16,252 bases of DNA, from contig USJG01000040.1 in assembly GCA_900554925.1 (NCBI GenBank), positions 1 to 16,252 on the forward strand, read 5' to 3'. Numbering within the stretch: the first letter of the stretch is position 1; each line of letters begins with the position of its first letter. Positions 5,788 through 13,576 of this stretch are shown one piece after another. This DNA is from an uncultured Lachnospiraceae bacterium (GTDB lineage: Bacteria > Bacillota > Clostridia > Lachnospirales > Lachnospiraceae). The position numbers and the translations under genes were made by a program. Under the pieces are notes generated by a model that was not told the DNA's origin, did no database searches, and was given only the letters and a program-made list of their open reading frames with translations.

Positions 5788-7863
5788 ATGAAAAAATCAC
5801 TTGACAGATTATCTTTTAAAATTGGAAACGTTTTTTTCTTACGTGTTATCCATCGGGCTCTTACAACAATGATCCCCTTTATCATGGCCGGTTCCTTGTC
5901 CAATGCTATTTTAAACCTGCCCATCAGGGCATATCAGGAGTTTCTTGCACTTCCCCAGCTTTCATGGTTCTGCGCCATACTAAACGGTGTCTACTATGGT
6001 ACTTACCACTTTTTTTCGCCTGTGCTTGTTATCGCCATTGCGCTTAGCTATACCATTAACCGCAATATTAAAATAAACCGGATCCCTTTTTTTGTTCTGG
6101 TATCCTTTACAGGCTACGGAACTGCCCTGAATATGGGGAGTCCTGGTTTTTCTATGGACACTTTGGGCTTTCAGGGCTGCTTCCAGGCACTGATCGTTGC
6201 TTTTATCACCTGCCACCTGTTTTATCTTATTCAAAAGCGCTCTTTCTTTTATGGAAGGAATCACTCTGATGGTCTGGAAATTGTCTGTGCTGAGGCCATA
6301 CATATGATCCTGCCGGCTTTTCTGATCTGTGTATTCTGGGCTGCGTTTAATCTGTTTCTTGAAAGCGTCTTTCATGTTTACAGTCTCCATGAGTTTGTGT
6401 CCACAGCAATCCAAAGTATCTTCCATAACATAGGGACGGATTTCCTTTCTGCCCTGCTCTATACCTTTGTGCTTCACTTGCTCTGGCTTCTGGGATTTCA
6501 CGGAAGCTGGATGATGGATCCTGTAGCCACAACAAACTTTGCCAGCTATGGTCCTGATATTATTTTCAGCCAGAACATGTTTGATGTGTTTATCGTTATG
6601 GGAGGCTGCGGCACTACGATTTGCGTTCTTTTTGCAATCCTTCTGTTTTCCAGGAAGAAACGTCTGCGCAGGATTGCTTACGCCGCATCATTTCCGGCTC
6701 TTTTCAACATCAACGAAATTATAAATTTTGGTATTCCTATTGTGCTAAACCCGCTTCTGGGCATTCCTTTTTTATTAGTTCCCATTGAGGCCCTTATTAT
6801 TTCTTATGCCGGGATTTACACAGGCTTCTGCCCGCCGGTAACCAACGATATTGTATGGAATACGCCGATATTTTTCAGCGGATACCTTGCTACCGGCTCC
6901 CTGCGGGGCGTACTTTTACAGCTTTTAATTGTCATTGTGGGAACCGCAACCTATCTGCCTTTCCTGCGCATGAATGAAGATATCCACGATGCCAATCTGA
7001 AAAACCAGCTAACACTTATGATTTCGGAAATGCGGAAAATGGAAACTGCCAATATTCCCATTGATTTTCTCAGCCGTACAGATGAGATCGGGCTTCTTGC
7101 CCAAATGCTGCTGCGTGATTTAAAAGCAGCGCTGAAGGAAAAACAACTGTTTCTTCTTTATCAGCCGCAGGTGGACTGCAATGGCCATTGTTTTGGCGCG
7201 GAGGCTCTGATTCGCTGGCGCCATCCCATTTTTGGATACATTTATCCGCCGCTGCTGATTTACCTTGCAAAGGCAGGAAATACTCTTCCAGTTTTTGAAA
7301 TGCAGCTTTTTGATATGGCCTGCGCCGCCATTCAAAGGGTTTCAAGAGAATATGACGGGGAATTTAAAATATCGGTAAATATTACAGCAAAATCTTTAAG
7401 CTGGGAGGGCCTTGAAGACTGCATAAAGGATAATTTAGCACATTATCAGGTTCCCCCGGAAAAGCTATGGATGGAAATTACGGAACAGGATATTTTGTCC
7501 AACTCCCAAAATACTCTGGACAGTCTCAGCCGGTTAAAGGCTATGGGACATTCCCTGCTGATCGACGACTTTGGCATGGGTCATACTTCCCTGATCTATC
7601 TTCAATCAGGTCATTTTGATGTGGTAAAGCTGGATGGCTCTCTTACCAAATCCATCCTTACAAATGAAACCAACCAGAAGATTGTTTCCTCTATCGTGGA
7701 CTTAAGCAAGGAATTAAATATCCATGTAATAGCAGAATTTGTGGAAACAGATAAAGAAATGAACAAACTCCATGAAATGGGCTGCAACTGGTATCAGGGT
7801 TACCTGTTTAGTCCTGCGATTCCCCTTAAGGATTTTATTACGTATTTAAAGGAGCATCAATAA
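5788..7863 (+). CDS. PTS EIIC (lactose/cellobiose type) fused to EAL c-di-GMP phosphodiesterase
   Basis: This 691-aa membrane protein has two parts. Residues about 5-400 are an EIIC domain of the lactose/cellobiose/chitobiose family: MIPFIMAGSL near the start, LLWLLGFHGSW with H238 in the place of the substrate-binding histidine, and FNINEIINFGIPIVLNPLL with E310 in the place of the conserved glutamate. After a short helical linker (about 395-440), an EAL domain spans about 440-690. All catalytic residues are visible: E472 (EAL), N531, E563 and E566 (EITE), D593 and D594 (DDFGMG), K614, E650, E653 and Q670. It should therefore hydrolyse c-di-GMP to pGpG at the cytoplasmic face. There is no EIIA or EIIB domain here or nearby. 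The ATG at 5788 is preferred, with GAGGGAAAGG upstream at long spacing; a TTG at 5704 would precede the likely transcription start. EIIC-EAL fusions are known in clostridia; their signal is not. Confidence 0.92.
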   Translation: MKKSLDRLSFKIGNVFFLRVIHRALTTMIPFIMAGSLSNAILNLPIRAYQEFLALPQLSWFCAILNGVYYGTYHFFSPVLVIAIALSYTINRNIKINRIPFFVLVSFTGYGTALNMGSPGFSMDTLGFQGCFQALIVAFITCHLFYLIQKRSFFYGRNHSDGLEIVCAEAIHMILPAFLICVFWAAFNLFLESVFHVYSLHEFVSTAIQSIFHNIGTDFLSALLYTFVLHLLWLLGFHGSWMMDPVATTNFASYGPDIIFSQNMFDVFIVMGGCGTTICVLFAILLFSRKKRLRRIAYAASFPALFNINEIINFGIPIVLNPLLGIPFLLVPIEALIISYAGIYTGFCPPVTNDIVWNTPIFFSGYLATGSLRGVLLQLLIVIVGTATYLPFLRMNEDIHDANLKNQLTLMISEMRKMETANIPIDFLSRTDEIGLLAQMLLRDLKAALKEKQLFLLYQPQVDCNGHCFGAEALIRWRHPIFGYIYPPLLIYLAKAGNTLPVFEMQLFDMACAAIQRVSREYDGEFKISVNITAKSLSWEGLEDCIKDNLAHYQVPPEKLWMEITEQDILSNSQNTLDSLSRLKAMGHSLLIDDFGMGHTSLIYLQSGHFDVVKLDGSLTKSILTNETNQKIVSSIVDLSKELNIHVIAEFVETDKEMNKLHEMGCNWYQGYLFSPAIPLKDFITYLKEHQ

Positions 7864-8362
7864 TTTGTTTTATTTTCCCTCTGGCCTCTGTCACTTTTCC
7901 GCCCTCCAGCAGATAGTTTTTCAGCTTCCGCTGCAGCAGCGTGTTTTCAGGCAGAGCCTTTAGGGGAAGGTCTGTTCTTTTAAATACCCATCTCATATAT
8001 TCCTTATCGTCAGAACCGATATTTTCTATCGAAAAGTAACTTTGAAATTTCAGAATATTTGACTCTTCCGGAAGCAGCTTCTTTAAGGTAGGTGAAAGCA
8101 GCCAGGAATGGCAAACCATATCCGCCTTTCCATATTCCGGAAATTTCTCCGAAATAAAGGCTTTGGCCCTATTAAGAGACTGGCTGATGCCCTCGCTTAA
8201 AAGCCGGGCATCAGAAGGAATATGCAGGCTTACGTATCTGCCCCCATTCTTATTTACCAGTTCATATTCCAGCTCCCCAATTCTGAAAAGCTGCCCGGAA
8301 ATCTGCCTTGCAGTCCAAAAATCCCTGTCAAAAGCATAAATAAATCTTTTATTTCCTTCACC
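7838..8362 (-). pseudogene. truncated acyltransferase (GNAT-like C-terminal domain)
   Basis: An open frame of about 174 codons runs from a stop at 8363-8365 to a stop at 7838-7840. It reads DRDFWTARQISGQLFRIGEL, then SLHIPSDARL, DMVCHSWLLSPTLKKLLPEE and NILKFQSYFSIEN. This is the C-terminal acyltransferase domain I recall as GNAT_C (PF18164), normally preceded by an N-terminal domain of more than 100 residues. Here the frame has no ATG, GTG or TTG before the domain; the first ATG (8119) is inside it. A GTG at 8361 with GAGAGG upstream opens a different frame (MKEIKDLFMLLTG, then a stop). That start may be the original one, separated from the rest by an internal deletion. The 3' end overlaps the end of the convergent EIIC-EAL gene by 26 nt. 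Confidence 0.6.
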
Positions 8363-8401
8363 TTACTTACCTCTCAACGCTTGCTTTTTCTTAAGTTCCG
8401 C

Positions 8402-9211
8402 CTAATTTTGTATCTGGCGTCCCTCGTGATTCATATGGTAATGATCCCGGTAAATCAGTTCGGATATGGGTACAAAGGTATATCCCTCATTTTTTAAAGT
8501 TGCTATCAGCGTATCCAATGCCTTAGCTGTAAATTTTGCTCCATTATGGCAAAGCACGATGGAGCCATTTCCAAGATGCTTATGCTGTGTTACCGTCTTA
8601 ATAATAGAGTCCACTCCATAATCCTTCCAGTCAAGAGAGTCCACATCCCACTGAATGGTAAAGTACCCGCAGTCCTTCGCCACATTAACCACCGCATTAT
8701 CGTAATCCCCATAGGGCGGCCTGAACAGGAACATTTCATAACCGGTCAGCTCCTGCACCTTCTGGTGCACCTTCATAATTTCTTCCTTTTTCTCTTCATC
8801 TGACAACTGACTCATATTCTTATGATTTTCACTGTGATTTCCCAGGTCGTGTCCGTCAGCTAAAATTGCCTTCACATCATCAGGATAGCTTTCCACCCAT
8901 CCCCCGGTCATGAAAAAGGTGGCGCGCACATTATTCTTTTTTAATATTTCAAGAATTTTGGCTGTGTCCTCATTTCCCCAGGCTGCGTCAAAGCTGATCG
9001 CAATTTTCTTTTCCTGGGTTTCTACACAATAAATCGGCAGTTCTCTGCCATCCACACTGTTGCTTACAGTAACGTTTGCTCCCACTGCTGTCAGAATGCC
9101 CCGCAGCACTGCGAAAGCTGCCAGTGCAAATACCACATACTTTAAGTTCTCTGTTCTCTTTCTTTTTGTTCCGTTCAGTTTCTGATGAATCTGCTCTATG
9201 TATTCCCTCAT
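8402..9211 (-). CDS. PdaB-like polysaccharide deacetylase
   Basis: This 269-aa family 4 carbohydrate esterase-like protein has one membrane anchor (residues about 24-45) after a basic cytoplasmic tail, and the enzyme domain (about 60-255) lies outside. Motif 1 is ISFDAAWG (D75) instead of TFDDG. Motif 2 is GNHSENH with H126 and H130, motif 3 is RPPYGDYD from R164, and motif 5 is LCHNG with H222. The WG variant of motif 1 resembles sporulation PdaB proteins, which act on peptidoglycan of the spore or cell wall. The second Asp, normally a metal ligand, is Ala here, so activity is uncertain. I chose ATG 9211 over ATG 9229; neither has a good ribosome binding site, and the latter lies within a hairpin. 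It stands 40 nt upstream of the acyltransferase remnant on the same strand. Confidence 0.82.
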   Translation of the reverse strand: MREYIEQIHQKLNGTKRKRTENLKYVVFALAAFAVLRGILTAVGANVTVSNSVDGRELPIYCVETQEKKIAISFDAAWGNEDTAKILEILKKNNVRATFFMTGGWVESYPDDVKAILADGHDLGNHSENHKNMSQLSDEEKKEEIMKVHQKVQELTGYEMFLFRPPYGDYDNAVVNVAKDCGYFTIQWDVDSLDWKDYGVDSIIKTVTQHKHLGNGSIVLCHNGAKFTAKALDTLIATLKNEGYTFVPISELIYRDHYHMNHEGRQIQN

Positions 9212-9220
9212 AATTAAAAC

Positions 9221-9255
9221 ACCCGTCATAGCTGTTGTTATAGTCTATGACAGGT
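9221..9255 (-). terminator. hairpin between the AEC transporter and deacetylase genes
   Basis: An 11-bp inverted repeat with one mismatch (ACCCGTCATAG at 9221-9231, CTATGACAGGT at 9245-9255) surrounds a 13-nt loop. On the minus strand it is followed by GTTTTAATT and then the deacetylase ATG (9211). It could be a weak terminator or attenuator for the upstream operon. It could also limit ribosome access, since the only SD-like bases (GGGTG) lie at its 3' arm. Confidence 0.4.
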
Positions 9256-9288
9256 AAGTTTGGCCATATGTATTGCCTGCTGCAATTT

Positions 9289-10209
9289 TTACATAACCAG
9301 CGCAGACACCAGAGGCATAGTTATTACCGACAAAACTGTAGTAAGAGCCACGCCCTCAGATGCCATCTTATAGTCTCCATCATACTGCTGCGCCAGCATA
9401 GCCGTCATGCTTCCTACCGGCGTAGCCAGCATGAACATGCATACGCCACAGATAATCTCATTACTTACAACCTGTTTGATAAGCAGCATTCCAAGTACAG
9501 GTATAAGGATGAGCTTGATCACAGAAAACGCCACTAATCTGACGTCCAGGAACAGTTTTTTCAAATCTATGGCAGCAAGGGACGCGCCAATCACCATCAT
9601 GCTTAAGGGAGCTGTCAGATTACTTAAGTTTGTCACTGTCTTTTGCACAAACTCCGGCGTCTGTATTCCTGTAAGATAAATAATCATTGTCAGAATACAG
9701 GCAATCACTCCTATATTAAAAATTCTGCCTAGCTTTGACGGGCCTTTTTCTGTCCCCTGTTTCTTTTCCGGAGACATGGCACTTACTCCATAAGTATATA
9801 TCAGAATATTGTAAGGAATCATAAACAGGGCGGCATAAAGCAGCGCCCCGTTTCCGTACAGGGCAGAAATTACCGGGAATCCCATAAAACCAATGTTTGA
9901 AAATACCGTCATCGCCCCATAAGTTCCCCTGCTTTCCTTTTTCACACCCAAAAGACAGGGCAGTACTCTGGCCAATATCAGAAGCACCGCATACATGGAA
10001 ATCATAACCGCCCCGGTAAGAAGCAGCTCTTCACCTCTTATTTTTTCCTCACTCATACAACCTGTCAGTATCAGTGCCGGATTTGCAATATTCACCACGA
10101 TGGCGGAAAGCTTTTTACTTACTTCGTCTGTAATGATCTGCTTTTTATGACAAAAGTACCCAATACCCATCAATATAAAAAGCACTATCATCTGTTCTAA
10201 CAGTAACAT
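9289..10209 (-). CDS. AEC (auxin efflux carrier) family transporter
   Basis: This 306-aa inner-membrane transporter of the AEC/BASS-like superfamily has about ten hydrophobic helices in two inverted halves. Typical motifs are NIANPALIL in the first half, SNIGFMGFPV, LTAPLSMMVIGASLA and ATPVGSMTAMLAQQYDGD near the C-terminus. Bacterial members move organic acids such as malate or malonate; the substrate here cannot be read. I chose the ATG at 10209, which has CAGGAG about 11 nt upstream. Longer in-frame starts up to 10260 would overlap the preceding S4 gene and add a polar stretch. The upstream gene ends 19 nt away, so it belongs to the same operon. Confidence 0.88.
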   Translation of the reverse strand: MLLLEQMIVLFILMGIGYFCHKKQIITDEVSKKLSAIVVNIANPALILTGCMSEEKIRGEELLLTGAVMISMYAVLLILARVLPCLLGVKKESRGTYGAMTVFSNIGFMGFPVISALYGNGALLYAALFMIPYNILIYTYGVSAMSPEKKQGTEKGPSKLGRIFNIGVIACILTMIIYLTGIQTPEFVQKTVTNLSNLTAPLSMMVIGASLAAIDLKKLFLDVRLVAFSVIKLILIPVLGMLLIKQVVSNEIICGVCMFMLATPVGSMTAMLAQQYDGDYKMASEGVALTTVLSVITMPLVSALVM

Positions 10210-10228
10210 CTTGCCCAACTCCTGCTCT

Positions 10229-10990
10229 CTATCTTTTTCCATAACACAAGACCGCGGCATTTATTTTGCCCTTTTTACTCATGCCCTGTGTGCCGGAATA
10301 TTCAAATTTTCCCTTTCCCTTTACACTTACAATATCCCCATTTTTTAAGATTTGACTATTATTTTCACACTGCCTTCCATTTACAAACACTTTTTTCTGC
10401 CTGAAAAGCTCTGTGCCCTCGCTTCTTGAAAGTCTGTATACCTTAGACACCACTGCATCTATCCGCTCAGAAGAAACCTGAAGCTTTACCTCCTGCCTGT
10501 CCTTATCCGTAAGCACAGGCACCGTCTCCGCCCTTTCGCACAGCACGGAGGTATGCTTTACCCTGCTCAAATTCTCCATGATAAACTTTTCCATGCTGGT
10601 CAGGCAGAAAACACAGGCGGCGTTTTCCGTAAGAAGAATATCTCCCAAAGTACTTCTTTCAATCCCCAGGTTCATAAGCGCGCCCAGAAAATCCCTGTGC
10701 GTCAGTTGATCAGCAAACTTAACAGAAAGAGGCTTAACCAAAATACAGGCGATGGGAAATTCCTCCACATAGCCTAACTCTTCCTCACTTCCAAATCGGA
10801 GCATCACACGTTCACAAAGCTCACTTCCGCCCCACAGGGTGTAAGGCACATGGGAAAGCTCTCTTTCTATTTCATAAAAGCACGCCAGTTCCGCCTGACT
10901 TAAGAAGCCCGTAAAGGTATATTGATTATTCCGGTAGCATTTTTCGCCAAGCTCCCGGAAACGCTTTTTTAACAGTTCTTCCGTTTCCAT
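10229..10990 (-). CDS. ylmH: YlmH-like S4-domain RNA-binding protein
   Basis: This 253-aa cytoplasmic protein matches YlmH: an N-terminal domain with THRDFLGALMNLGIERSTLG (residues 97-115) and a C-terminal S4 RNA-binding domain (about 174-230) reading SSERIDAVVSKVYRLSRSEG, then FVNGRQ. In Bacillus subtilis YlmH binds the 50S subunit and can support ribosome quality control in place of RqcP. It is usually encoded in the division cluster next to sepF and divIVA; here it sits between a PAP2 phosphatase and an AEC transporter. The ATG at 10990 has AAAGG at a long spacing of about 11 nt and lies 6 nt after the PAP2 stop. Confidence 0.88.
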   Translation of the reverse strand: METEELLKKRFRELGEKCYRNNQYTFTGFLSQAELACFYEIERELSHVPYTLWGGSELCERVMLRFGSEEELGYVEEFPIACILVKPLSVKFADQLTHRDFLGALMNLGIERSTLGDILLTENAACVFCLTSMEKFIMENLSRVKHTSVLCERAETVPVLTDKDRQEVKLQVSSERIDAVVSKVYRLSRSEGTELFRQKKVFVNGRQCENNSQILKNGDIVSVKGKGKFEYSGTQGMSKKGKINAAVLCYGKR

Positions 10991-10996
10991 ATTCCA

Positions 10997-11539
10997 TTAA
11001 CCTTTTTGCCCTTCTCTCCTTTTATACATAAAGTGGTACACCAATGTACTTCCAATCCATGCCACAAGGATCCCTCCCAAAACATCTCCTGGGTAATGCA
11101 CTCCCAGATATAATCTTGAAAAGGCGATCAGGCTTGCCAGTACAATTGCGGATATTCCATATTTTTTGGGCATCATCCGATAATAGATAAATGCGCTTGC
11201 AAAAGAAGCGCAGGTATGCCCGGAAGGAAAGGAATATTCCCTGGGCCTTTCGATCAGGGGATAGACAGCGCTTACCGTCACATAAGGCCTTGGCCTTGCA
11301 ATCCAGTTCTTAAGGGCAACATTGGTGATCAGGAAGCAGACCAAAAGAGAAAGAAGCGCAATAAAGCCTACCCTTCTTGTTTTGCGCGGAATCAGTAATA
11401 CCAGGCCAAGCACGATCCAGAACCAGCCTGCATTTCCCAAAGAAGTAATGGCCTTCCAAAATCCATTAAGGGCCTCGATCCTCATGTGCTCCTGAATAAA
11501 TAATAAAATCCCTGCATCAACGCTTTGCAGCCAGTCCAT
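10997..11539 (-). CDS. PAP2-family membrane phosphatase, likely undecaprenyl-diphosphatase
   Basis: This 180-aa protein has about five membrane helices. The three phosphatase motifs are intact: K77 with RPRP (82-85), PSGH (105-108), and SRLYLGVHYPGDVLGG (141-156) with its catalytic histidine. Small bacterial PAP2 proteins of this type (BcrC-like) dephosphorylate undecaprenyl pyrophosphate to recycle the cell-wall lipid carrier; phosphatidylglycerol phosphate is an alternative substrate. The start is the ATG at 11539, with GGAGG 7 nt upstream inside the end of the MATE gene and only 2 nt after its stop, so translation is coupled. A TTG at 11545 is less likely. Confidence 0.87.
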   Translation of the reverse strand: MDWLQSVDAGILLFIQEHMRIEALNGFWKAITSLGNAGWFWIVLGLVLLIPRKTRRVGFIALLSLLVCFLITNVALKNWIARPRPYVTVSAVYPLIERPREYSFPSGHTCASFASAFIYYRMMPKKYGISAIVLASLIAFSRLYLGVHYPGDVLGGILVAWIGSTLVYHFMYKRREGQKG

Positions 11540-11541
11540 GG

Positions 11542-12894
11542 TCAATCCTCCATCATCTTTTGAAGCCTTCGGCGTACATGGATATATGCCGGTATCAAAA
11601 ATATATCTGCAAATAACCAGGCAAGGGGACTTGCAAAGCAGGCGCCCACAAATCCGAATTTCGGAACCAGAAACAGTCCTGCCAGCGCTCTTGCCACCAT
11701 TTCAAATACCCCCGCCAGAATAGCAAAAGTACTAAATCCCATTCCCTGAATCAAAAATCTGATAATGTTGACCAGAGCAAGCAGCCAATAGAAAGCACTG
11801 TTTATAATAAGAAACATTCCTGCATTTGAAAGCATTTCCCCTTCCGGTGAATCCACAAACAGGGCTGCCAGATTTCCACCAAAAAAATACAGGATCACAA
11901 ATGCGATCACCGAATAGACAACGCCCAGAAGGATACAGGCTTTTAATCCTTTTCCTATTCGTTCCAGCTTCTTTGCCCCTACATTCTGTCCGCCATAGGT
12001 TGCCATGGTAGAACCCATGGCCTCATAAGGACAGCAGAAAAACAATCCTACTTTGCTGCCTGCGGTTATGGAGGCCACTGCCAGAGAACCCAGCGTATTT
12101 ACCGATGTCTGCAAAATAACAGAGCCAATGGCTGTAATGGAATACTGTAACCCCATGGGAACTCCCATACCGCACAGCGTCCTCATATGAGAAGGATTCA
12201 TTTTCCATTCTTCCTTCGTAATACGAAGAACTTCAAACTTTTTAAACATATAAATAAGGCAAAGGATGCCGGAAACCAACTGTGATACCACTGTAGCCAC
12301 CGCCGCGCCTGCCACGCCCATTTTTAAAGTTACAATGCAAAATAAATCCAGACCGATATTTAAAAATGACGACAGAGTCAAAAAATAAAGGGGTGTCTTG
12401 GAATCCCCCATGGAACGGATGATTCCTGACAAAATATTGTACAGATAGGTTGCCGGTATACCAATAAATATAATTACAATATAATTATAAGCATTTTCAA
12501 AAATATCCTCCGGTGTTTTCATCCATGTCAGGATATTTCTGCAAAGCGCAACCACAATCACTGTCATGACCACCGAAAAGATCAGGGCCAGCCATGCGCA
12601 GTTAGCCACAAACTGACGCATGCCGGAGTAATCCTTTGCTCCAAATTTGTGGGCCACCGGAATCGCAAATCCACTGCACACTCCCATACAAAATCCCACG
12701 ATCATAAAGTTAATGGAACCGGTGGCTCCTACTCCTGCAAGGGCATTCATACCCAGAAAGCGGCCCACCACAACCGTGTCCACCACACTGTAAAACTGCT
12801 GGAATAAAAATCCCAGCAGTAAGGGAATGGAAAATTCCAAAATTAATTTCATGGGTGACCCCACTGTCATATCCTTAGTAGAATCCTTAGCCAT
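11542..12894 (-). CDS. MATE family efflux transporter
   Basis: This 450-aa, 12-helix transporter is of normal MATE length. The N-half shows PLLLGFLFQQFYSVVDTVVV and VGRFLGMNALAGVGATGSI, both typical; the second half repeats the pattern around GVPMGLQYSITAIGSVILQ. It should export cationic drugs or metabolites using a Na+ or H+ gradient. GGAGG sits 6 nt before the ATG at 12894. The gene starts 16 nt after metI and its end is coupled to the PAP2 gene, so it is part of the long operon. Confidence 0.93.
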   Translation of the reverse strand: MAKDSTKDMTVGSPMKLILEFSIPLLLGFLFQQFYSVVDTVVVGRFLGMNALAGVGATGSINFMIVGFCMGVCSGFAIPVAHKFGAKDYSGMRQFVANCAWLALIFSVVMTVIVVALCRNILTWMKTPEDIFENAYNYIVIIFIGIPATYLYNILSGIIRSMGDSKTPLYFLTLSSFLNIGLDLFCIVTLKMGVAGAAVATVVSQLVSGILCLIYMFKKFEVLRITKEEWKMNPSHMRTLCGMGVPMGLQYSITAIGSVILQTSVNTLGSLAVASITAGSKVGLFFCCPYEAMGSTMATYGGQNVGAKKLERIGKGLKACILLGVVYSVIAFVILYFFGGNLAALFVDSPEGEMLSNAGMFLIINSAFYWLLALVNIIRFLIQGMGFSTFAILAGVFEMVARALAGLFLVPKFGFVGACFASPLAWLFADIFLIPAYIHVRRRLQKMMED

Positions 12895-12910
12895 ACTATT
12901 CCTCCAATAA

Positions 12911-13576
12911 TTAACCTGTAATTCTTCGGTCCAGTTTTCTGGAAAGCTTTGTTCCGATCATCTGTAATATCTGTACCAGCGCCACTAAAAGAACTACTGT
13001 TACGATCATAATGTCTGCCTGGTATCTGTAATAACCGTAACGGATGGCAATGTCGCCGAGACCGCCGCCCCCCACAACGCCAGCCATGGCTGAATATCCC
13101 AGGATCGTGCCAAGAGAAATGGTAGCACCCACAATAAGCGAGGTTCTGGCCTCTGCCAAAAGTACCTTCCAGATAATGGTTCCGATACCTGCCCCCATGC
13201 TTTGTGCAGCCTCGATCACGCCGTGATCCACTTCCTGAAGAGAAGACTCTACTAATCTTGCCACAAAAGGCGCCGCTGCCAACGCAAGGGGTACTATGGT
13301 AGCTGTGGCTCCGTAGCTTTTGCCTACGATCAGCCTGGTAAAAGGTATGATCAGCATTAGCAGGATCAAAAAGGGAATACTCCTTACAATATTTACCACC
13401 ACGTCTAATATCTTATAAATAATCTTATTGGGCTTTAATCCGCCCGGCGCTGTCACTACCAGCAAAATTCCCATGGGAAGCCCCAGCACGTAAGCAATCA
13501 AGGTTGAAACAAGGGTCATGTACAAGGTCACTCCCGTGCCTTCTACGATCATCATAATTGTCTGATTATCCCACAT
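12911..13576 (-). CDS. metI: methionine ABC transporter permease MetI
   Basis: This 221-aa inner-membrane permease matches the MetI length and sequence. Five hydrophobic helices are visible, with the coupling EAA loop EAAQSMGAG (around residues 131-139) that docks on MetN, and IVRSIPFLILLMLIIPFTR in the N-half. It imports methionine with MetN. I chose the ATG at 13576 with GAGGAG 10 nt upstream; it overlaps the end of metN by 11 nt, so the two are translationally coupled. A TTG at 13585 is too close to that site. No metQ gene follows: the next gene is a MATE transporter. Confidence 0.93.
   Translation of the reverse strand: MWDNQTIMMIVEGTGVTLYMTLVSTLIAYVLGLPMGILLVVTAPGGLKPNKIIYKILDVVVNIVRSIPFLILLMLIIPFTRLIVGKSYGATATIVPLALAAAPFVARLVESSLQEVDHGVIEAAQSMGAGIGTIIWKVLLAEARTSLIVGATISLGTILGYSAMAGVVGGGGLGDIAIRYGYYRYQADIMIVTVVLLVALVQILQMIGTKLSRKLDRRITG

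Noticed and set aside
7864..8401. Separate small genes between the EIIC-EAL and deacetylase genes
   Set aside because: The region is explained by one damaged acyltransferase frame on the minus strand.
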